Of a DNA stretch of 41,965 nt, positions 35,436-41,965 are shown in pieces. The notes beneath the pieces were generated by a model. The model did no database searches. It was not told the DNA's origin and saw nothing but the letters and a program-made list of their open reading frames with translations. The number at the start of each line of letters is the position of its first letter. Within the stretch, counting starts at the first letter, position 1. The position numbers and the translations under genes are program-made. The DNA comes from Candidatus Omnitrophota bacterium (GTDB taxonomy: Bacteria > Omnitrophota > Gorgyraeia > 2-01-FULL-45-10): contig JAQUSB010000017.1 in assembly GCA_028715345.1 (NCBI GenBank), forward strand, positions 1 to 41,965, in the 5' to 3' direction.

Positions 35436-37151
35436 ATGGATACACAAAAACTCGAAGAATTATTACTGACGGTGCGCAAGCCTGCGAGGTATACAGGCGG
35501 CGAGTGGAACGCCGTCAAAAAAGAGTGGACGCCGGATAAGGTAAAGATCCTGCTCGCGTTCCCCGACGTATACGAGATAGGGATGAGCAACCTCGGCATG
35601 AAGATACTCTACGGCATACTCAACAGGCGGGACGACTGTATCTGCGAAAGAGTATTCTCGCCCTGGAGCGATTTCGAAACGGTGCTCAGGGACAATAAGA
35701 TAGAGCTCTTCTCGCTCGAGTCGCGGAAGGCCGTGAAGGATTTTGACATCGTCGGTTTCAGTCTCGCGTATGAGCTGAGCTACACGAACGTAATAAATAT
35801 TCTCGACCTGGGCGGTGTTACAAAAAGATCCGCAGAAAGGTCCGATGACGAACCATTGGTGATCGCCGGAGGCCCCGCGTCGTTCAACCCGGAGCCTATG
35901 GCGGATTTCATCGACGCGTTCGTTATAGGGGACGGAGAAGAAGCGGCCGTAGAAATAGCGGAAGCGGTCAAAGACCTCAAGGCCAAGGGACAAAGAACGC
36001 GGAAAGAATTGCTGCGGCGCCTTTCGCTTATAAAAGGCGTTTATGTCCCTTCGTTATATAAAGTCGAATATAATGAGGACGGGACGATACAAAAGTTCTG
36101 CCCGGCCGAAGAAGGCGTGCCCGAAAAAATAGAGAAACGGACGGTGGAGGACCTGGATGAAGTATTTTACCCGGCGGACCAGATCGTCCCTAATATAGAG
36201 GTTGTCCACGACAGGCTCGCTATCGAAATAATGCGCGGATGCAAGCATTCCTGCGCGTTTTGCCAGGCCCAGGCCATTTACCGGCCCTGCCGGGAAAGAT
36301 CGAATGGGCGCATCATGGATATCGCCAGGGAAGCTTACGCAAAGACCGGCTACGACGAGATATCGCTGCTTTCATTGTCGAGTGTCGATCATTCGGGCCT
36401 CAAAGGACTGATAGGAGAGATGAATTGCGGATTTGCCGGCAAAGCGGTGTCGATAGCGGTGCCTTCCCTTAGAATAGAAGACAAGTTGGAAGACCTGCCG
36501 TTCCTGATATCCAAAGTGAAAAAATCGGGCCTGACATTCGCTCCGGAATCCGGCAGCGAAAGCCTGAGAAAATCCATCAATAAGAACATCGCCATCGACA
36601 AGCTGTTCAAGGCGCTCGAAGAATCTTTCAGGGCCGGCTGGCGCCATGTGAAATTATATTTCATGATAGGCCTGCCGGGCGAGACGGAAGAGGATGTCCT
36701 AAAGATAGACGAGCTTATATATAAAGTGTCCGAGGCCAGGAGGCCCATAGACGGTAAGACCGCCAATGTCACGGCGAGCATAAACGCTTTAATCCCGAAA
36801 CCGCATACGCGCCTTGAACGATCCGCGATGGACAGCATAGAAACTCTCGAGAAGAAACGGGCTCTTTTAAAAGGATCGATGCGCTCGAAATTCGTAGAGC
36901 TCGATTTCCATTCATTCTATATGAGCTACATCGAAGCGGCGCTCGCCAGGGGGGACAGGCGGCTCGGGCCGGTCATATCGGAAGCATGGAAAAGGGGAGC
37001 CAGGTTCGACGGATGGGGCGATCTCTTTAATTTCGGCATCTGGTCGGGTTCCTTTGGGTCTTTGGGCATAGACCCGGGGTTTTACGCGTCCAGGGAAAGG
37101 GGCCAAAAAGAGATTTTACCGTGGGATTTCATCCTCCTGCGCTCACGCTGA
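35436..37151 (+). CDS. Radical SAM protein, TIGR03960-like (uncharacterised)
   Basis: 571 residues. The cluster motif CKHSCAFC (Cys269, 273, 276) binds the 4Fe-4S that cleaves S-adenosylmethionine. N-terminal to it is a B12-binding-like Rossmann region (KVKILLAFPDVYEIGMSNLG, DIVGFSLAYELSYTNVINIL, EPLVIAGGPASFNPEPMADF, FVIGDGEEAAVEIAEAV). It resembles the N-terminal half of the TIGR03960 proteins that in Firmicutes are often joined to a DUF2344 domain and lie by rodA and ribonuclease G; that extra domain is absent. Substrate unknown. The start is set at ATG 35436 (MDTQKLEELL); an upstream ATG at 35280 would translate half of the palindrome. Confidence 0.85.
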   Translation: MDTQKLEELLLTVRKPARYTGGEWNAVKKEWTPDKVKILLAFPDVYEIGMSNLGMKILYGILNRRDDCICERVFSPWSDFETVLRDNKIELFSLESRKAVKDFDIVGFSLAYELSYTNVINILDLGGVTKRSAERSDDEPLVIAGGPASFNPEPMADFIDAFVIGDGEEAAVEIAEAVKDLKAKGQRTRKELLRRLSLIKGVYVPSLYKVEYNEDGTIQKFCPAEEGVPEKIEKRTVEDLDEVFYPADQIVPNIEVVHDRLAIEIMRGCKHSCAFCQAQAIYRPCRERSNGRIMDIAREAYAKTGYDEISLLSLSSVDHSGLKGLIGEMNCGFAGKAVSIAVPSLRIEDKLEDLPFLISKVKKSGLTFAPESGSESLRKSINKNIAIDKLFKALEESFRAGWRHVKLYFMIGLPGETEEDVLKIDELIYKVSEARRPIDGKTANVTASINALIPKPHTRLERSAMDSIETLEKKRALLKGSMRSKFVELDFHSFYMSYIEAALARGDRRLGPVISEAWKRGARFDGWGDLFNFGIWSGSFGSLGIDPGFYASRERGQKEILPWDFILLRSR

Positions 37152-37152
37152 T

Positions 37153-37181
37153 TTGACAAATGTTAATCTGTCTAGTATAAT
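37153..37181 (+). promoter_or_regulatory. Consensus sigma-70 promoter of the pilus block
   Basis: TTGACA at 37153-37158 and TATAAT at 37176-37181 are perfect matches to the consensus with 17 bp between. It begins one base after the radical SAM stop codon. Expected to be very strong unless a regulator acts; the -10 is inside an inverted repeat. Confidence 0.85.
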
Positions 37182-37199
37182 TAAGATACTATTAACATT
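37159..37199 (+). promoter_or_regulatory. Inverted repeat centred on the -10 box, possible operator
   Basis: AATGTTAAT at 37159-37167 and ATTAACATT at 37191-37199 form perfect 9-bp arms with 23 bp between; their centre (37179) coincides with the TATAAT box. A second nested pair, TAGTAT (37173-37178) and ATACTA (37186-37191), lies inside. A repressor bound here would block the promoter. The binding protein is unknown. Confidence 0.45.
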
Positions 37200-37240
37200 A
37201 AATATACCAACTGATATATAATAGCAAATCGGAGGTAGCG

Positions 37241-38656
37241 ATGGGCATATTCAAGAAAGCGTCATCAGCGAACAAAGGCCTCAGGTACAAATTGCTTCTT
37301 GCGTTCAGTTTAATGTCGATCATACCGTTACTCGCCTGCACTTATATCATCTCTCAATATGTATTTCCGCAGATAGATTCGCTCGCATGGGTCAGCACGA
37401 TAGTGCTTGGCGCTATCGCGATAGCGCTTCTCGGCCTTTCGTTCGCCCGGAACCTCGTCAATCCCGTGATAGGCATGGCGATAGAAGCCAATATGATAGC
37501 AAATGGCCAGTATGACAGGAGCCTGAACGTACCCACCGACGACGAAGTGGGCGAGCTCGCCGCGTCCATAAATACTATGACGCAGAAGATAAAGACGAAC
37601 CTGGACGAGCTGAAAACTTACGGCCAGAAGATGAAAGAGATCAATACCGATGTGCACAAAAAAGTCCTGGCCCTGTCGAGCCTTCTCCAGATAGGCGATG
37701 TCATATCCTCCGGCTCCATAAAACTGGATCCCGTATTGGAGATGGCGGTTGAAAAAGCCGCCATGGTATTCGATTCGAGTTTCGGTGTATTCTATCTTGC
37801 CAAAGATGACGAATCCGATTTTATAGCCAAGGTCGATTACGGACAGGACGCCGATAAGCTTAGGGGTATTACGATAAAAAGAAGAGGGCAGGGGCTGCTT
37901 GAAAAAGCTATCGAGAACCGGACGGTGGTTATCATAGACAGCGCTACGAAACTCTCTCGGGAGGCGGAAGGGTTCAGGGAAGCGTATGATGCCAAAAATA
38001 TCCTGGCCATACCTATCTACTCCGGCAGAAAAAATTTCGGTATTTTACTTATAGGAAGTTCGGCGGAAGATTATAAATATAAGAGCGAAGACGTGGAGTT
38101 GGTCAAAGTATTCGCCAAACAGATCACTATCGCCATAGAAAGCGATATCCTTAATAAAAAGACGGAAGAGCTTGCGATAAAAGACGATCTTACGGACCTC
38201 TACAATAAAAGCTTTATACTGAACAGGCTCGGCGAAGAGATAAAGCGCGCCATATTTTACCAGAGGCCGTGTTCTTTCGTGATATTCGGGATAGACGATT
38301 TCGCGTCTTTCAGGGCCAAGAACGGGGAATTGGCCGCGGAGGAAGCCTTGAAGAAGATGGCGAAGATCATAAGGGACAATATGGTCCCGGTCGGCAAGGC
38401 CGCGAGGATAGCGGGCGATGAATTCGCGATACTTTTGCCGGAAAAAAATAAGAACGAAGCTTTTGCGATCGCTGACGAGATCAGGAAGAAAATAGAGGGT
38501 GCGAATTTCCTGAAGACAGGCAGCGCGTCGCTGACCGTCAGCGGAGGTTTGAGTGAAAATCCCCTGGACGGCGCTACGAGCGAAGAGCTGTTCAAGAAGG
38601 CCACGGACCTATTGAGAGAAGCCCGCGCTTCGGGCAAGAACAGGGTTATAACATAA
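37241..38656 (+). CDS. Membrane sensor with HAMP, GAF and degenerate GGDEF-like domain
   Basis: 471 residues with GGAGGTAGC ahead of the ATG. Two membrane helices (about 18-38 and 50-70) enclose a very short outer loop; a HAMP-like linker (about 70-125, DEVGELAASINTMTQKIKTN), a GAF domain (about 145-300) and a GGDEF-type domain (about 310-471, DDLTDLYNKSFILNRL) follow. In the cyclase domain the signature reads AGDEF (391-395) and aligned key positions differ from PleD: the first metal Asp is Gly350, the substrate Asn-Asp pair is Arg358-Ala359, and GH is GE (362-363). No RxxD inhibitory site is present. Synthesis of c-di-GMP therefore looks unlikely; it may bind a nucleotide as a sensor. Heads a type IV pilus operon. 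Confidence 0.85.
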   Translation: MGIFKKASSANKGLRYKLLLAFSLMSIIPLLACTYIISQYVFPQIDSLAWVSTIVLGAIAIALLGLSFARNLVNPVIGMAIEANMIANGQYDRSLNVPTDDEVGELAASINTMTQKIKTNLDELKTYGQKMKEINTDVHKKVLALSSLLQIGDVISSGSIKLDPVLEMAVEKAAMVFDSSFGVFYLAKDDESDFIAKVDYGQDADKLRGITIKRRGQGLLEKAIENRTVVIIDSATKLSREAEGFREAYDAKNILAIPIYSGRKNFGILLIGSSAEDYKYKSEDVELVKVFAKQITIAIESDILNKKTEELAIKDDLTDLYNKSFILNRLGEEIKRAIFYQRPCSFVIFGIDDFASFRAKNGELAAEEALKKMAKIIRDNMVPVGKAARIAGDEFAILLPEKNKNEAFAIADEIRKKIEGANFLKTGSASLTVSGGLSENPLDGATSEELFKKATDLLREARASGKNRVIT

Positions 38657-38674
38657 AGATCGAGAGGATATTTT

Positions 38675-39742
38675 ATGACGGCTCGCAGTATAGATAAATA
38701 TATCAAAGCAATGGTCCAAAAGGACGCTTCCGACATCCATATAACAGCCGGGTCCCCCGTACATATAAGGGTGGACGAGATACTCCTGCCTGTTGACGAC
38801 GATGTCCTGTCGGCGGAGGGAGCGAAAGACCTTGTATACAGCCTGCTCAATGATGAGCAGAAAGAGAGGTTCGAGAAAGACCTTGAGCTCGATATATCGT
38901 TCGGGGTAAAGGATATGGGGCGTTTCAGGGTCAACGTATTCAAACAGAGAGGGACGATAGCGTCCTCGATAAGGCTCATACCTCACGATGTGTGGTCATT
39001 CGAGAAATGCGGGCTGCCGGCCGCGACTGTCCTCGATTTCTGCAAACGGCCCAAAGGGCTTGTACTTGTGACAGGCGCTACGGGAAGCGGGAAATCGACG
39101 AGCCTTGCGGCGATGATAGATTGGATAAATACCAACAAGGAATGTCATATAGTTACGGTGGAGGATCCGATAGAATTTGTATATACGAACAAGAAAGCCG
39201 TCATCAACCAGCGCGAAGTTCACCAGGATACGCATTCTTTCCCCGCGGCGCTTAAACACGTCCTGCGCCAGGACCCCGATGTCATTTTGATCGGCGAAAT
39301 GCGCGACCTTGAGACGATAGAGTCGGCCCTGACGATAGCGGAGACCGGACACCTCGTGTTCGCCACACTCCATACTTCCGATTGCGTCCAGACGGTGAAC
39401 AGGATAATAGACGTTTTCCCCGCGCACCAGCAGCAGCAGATACGGACACAGCTGTCGTTCGTGCTTCTCGGCGTGCTGTCGCAGCAGCTGATACCGAAGG
39501 CCGCTGGCAAAGGGCGCGCTCTGGCTTCCGAAGTCCTTATAGTGACCTCGGCGGTGAAGAGCCTTATAAGGGAATCTAAAGCCCATCAGATATATTCGGT
39601 AATGCAGACATCCCAGAAAGACGGGATGAAGACGATGAACCAGGCGCTGTATGAACTGTACCAGAAGAAGGCCGTGACATACGAAGAGATCTTCGAGCGC
39701 ACGACCGACCCGGATGATCTCAAGAGAATATTTAAAAGGTAG
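38675..39742 (+). CDS. pilT: Type IV pilus retraction ATPase PilT
   Basis: 355 residues, the typical PilT size. Walker A GATGSGKS (134-141), the Asp box VTVEDPIEFVY, Walker B PDVILIGEMRD, the His box FATLHTSDCVQTVNRI, and PAHQQQQIRTQLSFVL. The C-terminal segment GMKTMNQALYELYQKKAVTYE is typical of PilT. It depolymerises pili and powers twitching. It lies 19 bp after the sensor gene and 9 bp before the MshEN gene. PilU is the main alternative; a single copy and length favour PilT. Confidence 0.93.
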   Translation: MTARSIDKYIKAMVQKDASDIHITAGSPVHIRVDEILLPVDDDVLSAEGAKDLVYSLLNDEQKERFEKDLELDISFGVKDMGRFRVNVFKQRGTIASSIRLIPHDVWSFEKCGLPAATVLDFCKRPKGLVLVTGATGSGKSTSLAAMIDWINTNKECHIVTVEDPIEFVYTNKKAVINQREVHQDTHSFPAALKHVLRQDPDVILIGEMRDLETIESALTIAETGHLVFATLHTSDCVQTVNRIIDVFPAHQQQQIRTQLSFVLLGVLSQQLIPKAAGKGRALASEVLIVTSAVKSLIRESKAHQIYSVMQTSQKDGMKTMNQALYELYQKKAVTYEEIFERTTDPDDLKRIFKR

Positions 39743-39751
39743 GGGCTTTTT

Positions 39752-40201
39752 ATGCCGTCGATAAAACGCATAGTATCCAAACAATTGGGCGAACTGCTCC
39801 TCGAACGGGGCGTGATAAACCAGGCCCAGCTCGAAAAGGCGCTTAAGCTCCAGAAGGAGAAAGGCGGCCTCATCGGGCAGATACTCGTCGCGCTCGGCTT
39901 CGCGAAAGAAGAGGAGATAGCCCAATCCCTGACGGTCCAGTACGGTTTCCCGTATCTTCCCCTGGAATGCTATGATATAAACGCGGACGCTATCAAGCTG
40001 ATACCCGAGAACGTCGCGGTGCAATATAACCTTGTGGCGATAGATAAGATAGGGGACCTTCTCACCATAGCCATGTCGAACCCGCTCAATTATCAGGCTG
40101 TGGAAGATATCGAAATGCTTACAAAATGCAAAGTCCAGGTCTTCGTCAGCACTATGACGGATATAACGAACGCCATACTGAAACACTATCCTAAAAAATG
40201 A
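39752..40201 (+). CDS. Stand-alone MshEN (GspE/PilB N-terminal) domain protein
   Basis: 149 residues, only the N-terminal domain of GspE/PilB-type ATPases with no ATPase core. Two tandem motif units are visible: QLGELLLERGVINQAQLEKA (11-30) with LKLQ, and IGQILVALGFAKEEEIAQSL (41-60) with TVQ, close to the c-di-GMP-binding MshEN pattern (RLGxxL..G.I....L..AL..Q), though the first position is Gln not Arg. The second half (about 70-149) matches the ND2-like part. It may bind c-di-GMP or partner PilB; both are inference. Its stop overlaps the pilB start by 4 bp. Confidence 0.85.
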   Translation: MPSIKRIVSKQLGELLLERGVINQAQLEKALKLQKEKGGLIGQILVALGFAKEEEIAQSLTVQYGFPYLPLECYDINADAIKLIPENVAVQYNLVAIDKIGDLLTIAMSNPLNYQAVEDIEMLTKCKVQVFVSTMTDITNAILKHYPKK

Positions 40202-41925
40202 TACTCGAATTCAAAGATAAACTGACGAAAATACTTATCGACCGGGGGCTCCTGAAACCCGAAGACCTCGATAAAGCTATCGCTATACACAGGGAGAAGG
40301 GCGGCTCCTTAAGCGATGTGATAATCGAGCTCGGGTTCGTTACAAGAAGCGACCTGATGATAGCTCTCAGCCACGGCCTCGGTATACCCCCGATAAACCT
40401 TTCGCGTTACAAGATCGACCCGACCGTCATAAAGCTCATATCCAGGAAGATCGCGAAGAATTACAAGATACTGCCGATATCGAAAATAGGCGATACGCTT
40501 ATGCTTGCAGTGGCGGACCCTCTAAATATAATCTTGCTTGACGATATAAAAGCCCTTACCGGACTTAAGGTAAGCCCGGTCATCGCTACCGAAAAGGATA
40601 TATCGGAAGCGCAGGGACAGTATTATGACGAGAGCGCTTCTACCACGATAGAAAAGATAGTGGGTGACCTCGAAGAGGCCAGTGAGATAAAACTGCTTGA
40701 GGAAGATTCGGGCGCGCTCGGGCAAACCTCATCGGAATTACTCAGGATCACCCAGGACGCGCCTGTAGTGAAGATAACGAACCTGCTCCTGGCCGAGGCC
40801 GTGAGCCTTCGTTCCAGCGACATACTCATTGAGCCGCTCGAGAAGGAAATGCGCGTCCGTTACAGGGTCGACGGAGTATTGCGGGAAGGACGCCGGTCCC
40901 CGGTGGCCCTGCACAATGCCGTGGTATCCAGGCTCAAGGTCATGTCAAATCTCGATATAGCCGAAAGGCGCCTTCCGCAGGACGGAAGATTTAAGGTGAA
41001 ATTGCAGGGCAGAGAGGTGGACTTCAGGATATCCGTAGTGCCTTCGAGCATGGGCGAGAAGGTTGCCCTCAGGATATTGGACAAATCGCAGGCCATGCTC
41101 GATATAGAAAAGCTTGGTTTCGACGAGCGGTCTCTGGCCGAGATAAAAAAAGCCGCGTTGAAGCCTCACGGCATGATACTTATCTGCGGCCCGACAGGAT
41201 GCGGTAAGACCACGACCCTCTATTCCGTAATGCAGCATGTCAATTCTCCCGAAAAGAACATAGTAACGGTCGAGGATCCGGTCGAATACCAGATCGAAGG
41301 CATTAACCAGGTCACGGCGCGTCCCGAGATCGGCTTGACGTTCGCCGCGGCTCTCAGGTCTATATTAAGACAGGATCCCAATATCATTATGATAGGCGAG
41401 ATACGCGATTTCGAGACCGTCGATATCGCGATAAAAGCCGCGCTTACGGGCCATCTGGTCTTGAGCACGATCCATACGACTACGGCCACCGGCTCGATCA
41501 TAAGGCTTGTGAATATGGGCGTCGAGCCGTTCCTCATAACCTCATCGGTGATACTCGTCGGGGCCCAAAGGCTCGTCAGGCGCGTCTGCCAGGCCTGCAA
41601 AGAGCCGTATGAGCTTTCCGCCGATGTAGCCGCGAGACTGAATTTAAAGGGTAAGTTGACTTTTTACAAAGCCAAAGGCTGCAGTAAGTGTTTCAACAGC
41701 GGATATAAAGGAAGGGTCGCCATCCTGGAAGTGATGCCGCTCAGCCCGAAAATAAAATCACTCATACTCGAGAACGCGCAGGAATACAGGATAAGGGAAG
41801 AGGCCCGGCGCGAAGGCATGGCGACGCTCAGGGAGAACGGGATAAAAAATGCCCTGGACGGGAACACTACCCTCGAGGAAGTCCTGCGCGTAACGGCAGG
41901 CGATCAGGATGTAGATACCGTATAA
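40198..41925 (+). CDS. pilB: Type IV pilus assembly ATPase PilB (GspE family)
   Basis: 575 residues. An N-terminal MshEN-like domain (about 1-150) is followed by the secretion ATPase: Walker A GPTGCGKT (331-338), NIVTVEDPVEYQIEGINQV, Walker B PNIIMIGEIRDFETVD, His box LSTIHTTTATGSIIRL and the zinc knuckle CQACKEPYE...CSKCFNSGYKGR. It extends pili, opposing PilT. The MshEN motif here is degenerate compared with the preceding protein (LTKILIDRG, ...HREK). A GspE role in type II secretion is possible; pilT next door favours PilB. Start ATG overlaps the previous stop. Confidence 0.92.
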   Translation: MILEFKDKLTKILIDRGLLKPEDLDKAIAIHREKGGSLSDVIIELGFVTRSDLMIALSHGLGIPPINLSRYKIDPTVIKLISRKIAKNYKILPISKIGDTLMLAVADPLNIILLDDIKALTGLKVSPVIATEKDISEAQGQYYDESASTTIEKIVGDLEEASEIKLLEEDSGALGQTSSELLRITQDAPVVKITNLLLAEAVSLRSSDILIEPLEKEMRVRYRVDGVLREGRRSPVALHNAVVSRLKVMSNLDIAERRLPQDGRFKVKLQGREVDFRISVVPSSMGEKVALRILDKSQAMLDIEKLGFDERSLAEIKKAALKPHGMILICGPTGCGKTTTLYSVMQHVNSPEKNIVTVEDPVEYQIEGINQVTARPEIGLTFAAALRSILRQDPNIIMIGEIRDFETVDIAIKAALTGHLVLSTIHTTTATGSIIRLVNMGVEPFLITSSVILVGAQRLVRRVCQACKEPYELSADVAARLNLKGKLTFYKAKGCSKCFNSGYKGRVAILEVMPLSPKIKSLILENAQEYRIREEARREGMATLRENGIKNALDGNTTLEEVLRVTAGDQDVDTV

Positions 41926-41955
41926 AGGCAAAGCATCGTTAAACGGGGTATCCAA

Positions 41956-41965
41956 ATGGTTGAGG
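41956..41965 (+). CDS. Possible start of the next gene (3' truncated by the window)
   Basis: ATG at 41956-41958 follows GGGG (41945-41948) by 7 bases, 30 bp after pilB. Only three codons are visible (Met-Val-Glu). In many pilus clusters pilC follows pilB, so a pilus gene is plausible, but the sequence present cannot identify it. Confidence 0.3.

Noticed and set aside
38996-40186. 396-residue minus-strand frame opposite pilT and the MshEN gene
   Set aside because: Spans two confident plus-strand genes and has a low-complexity, shadow-like composition.

Overview
This window looks like one contiguous piece of the chromosome of a diderm (two-membrane) bacterium with a type IV pilus and rod-shape machinery. 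The gene content and style point most to Candidatus Omnitrophota or a related PVC-type lineage: heavy use of ATA (Ile) and AGG (Arg) codons, extended Shine-Dalgarno sequences (GGAGGTAGC), an Mla lipid transporter, the McsA/McsB/ClpC set, a TIGR03960-like radical SAM protein beside rodA, and a glutamate dehydrogenase fused to HEAT-like and unrecognised domains. That placement is inference from style and gene content, not from a marker search. All supported genes lie on the + strand. I saw no rRNA, tRNA, CRISPR array, prophage or insertion sequence. No gene-free stretch exceeds 300 bases.

Layout. 1-2265 is the 3' part of a glutamate-dehydrogenase-like fusion gene, open at the left edge. 2311-2958 is a promoter followed by two small unknown genes. 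3048-20064 is one long probable operon behind a strong promoter: ilvE-mcsA-mcsB-clpC-(AsmA-like)-mlaE-mlaF-mlaD-(PIN/TRAM)-ispD-ispF-cysE-cysS-tmk-holB-ricT-metG. 20082-29961 is a second operon: yggS-proC-yggT-mtnP-ileS-dksA-like-lspA-lgt-rluD-aroA-(secreted protein). 29982-37151 is the cell-shape operon mreB-mreC-mreD-mrdA-rodA plus the radical SAM gene. 37153 to the right edge is a type IV pilus block: a GAF/GGDEF-like membrane sensor, pilT, a stand-alone MshEN-domain protein and pilB.

The operon boundaries are marked by five sigma-70-like promoters, each with exactly 17 bp between the -35 and -10 boxes. Inside operons, genes overlap (ATGA, GTGA) or sit a few bases apart. The gene order strongly recalls Bacillus/Clostridium chromosomes (ctsR-mcsA-mcsB-clpC-radA-disA-yacL-ispD-ispF-gltX-cysE-cysS; tmk-holB-yaaT-metG; ylmE-ylmG-ileS-ylyA-lspA-ylyB; mreBCD). 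Here it belongs to an organism with an outer-membrane lipid-transport system, and the mla genes sit where radA-disA would be.

The most unusual non-coding items are: a tandem 51-bp repeat in front of mlaD in which constant flanks surround two hairpins of different sequence but intact pairing; a 175-bp imperfect palindrome between rodA and the radical SAM gene; an inverted repeat (2982-3026) of the kind often scattered around genomes; and an inverted repeat centred on the -10 box of the pilus-block promoter. The most unusual proteins are the GDH fusion, the GGDEF-like domain that has lost several catalytic positions, and the stand-alone MshEN protein next to pilB.
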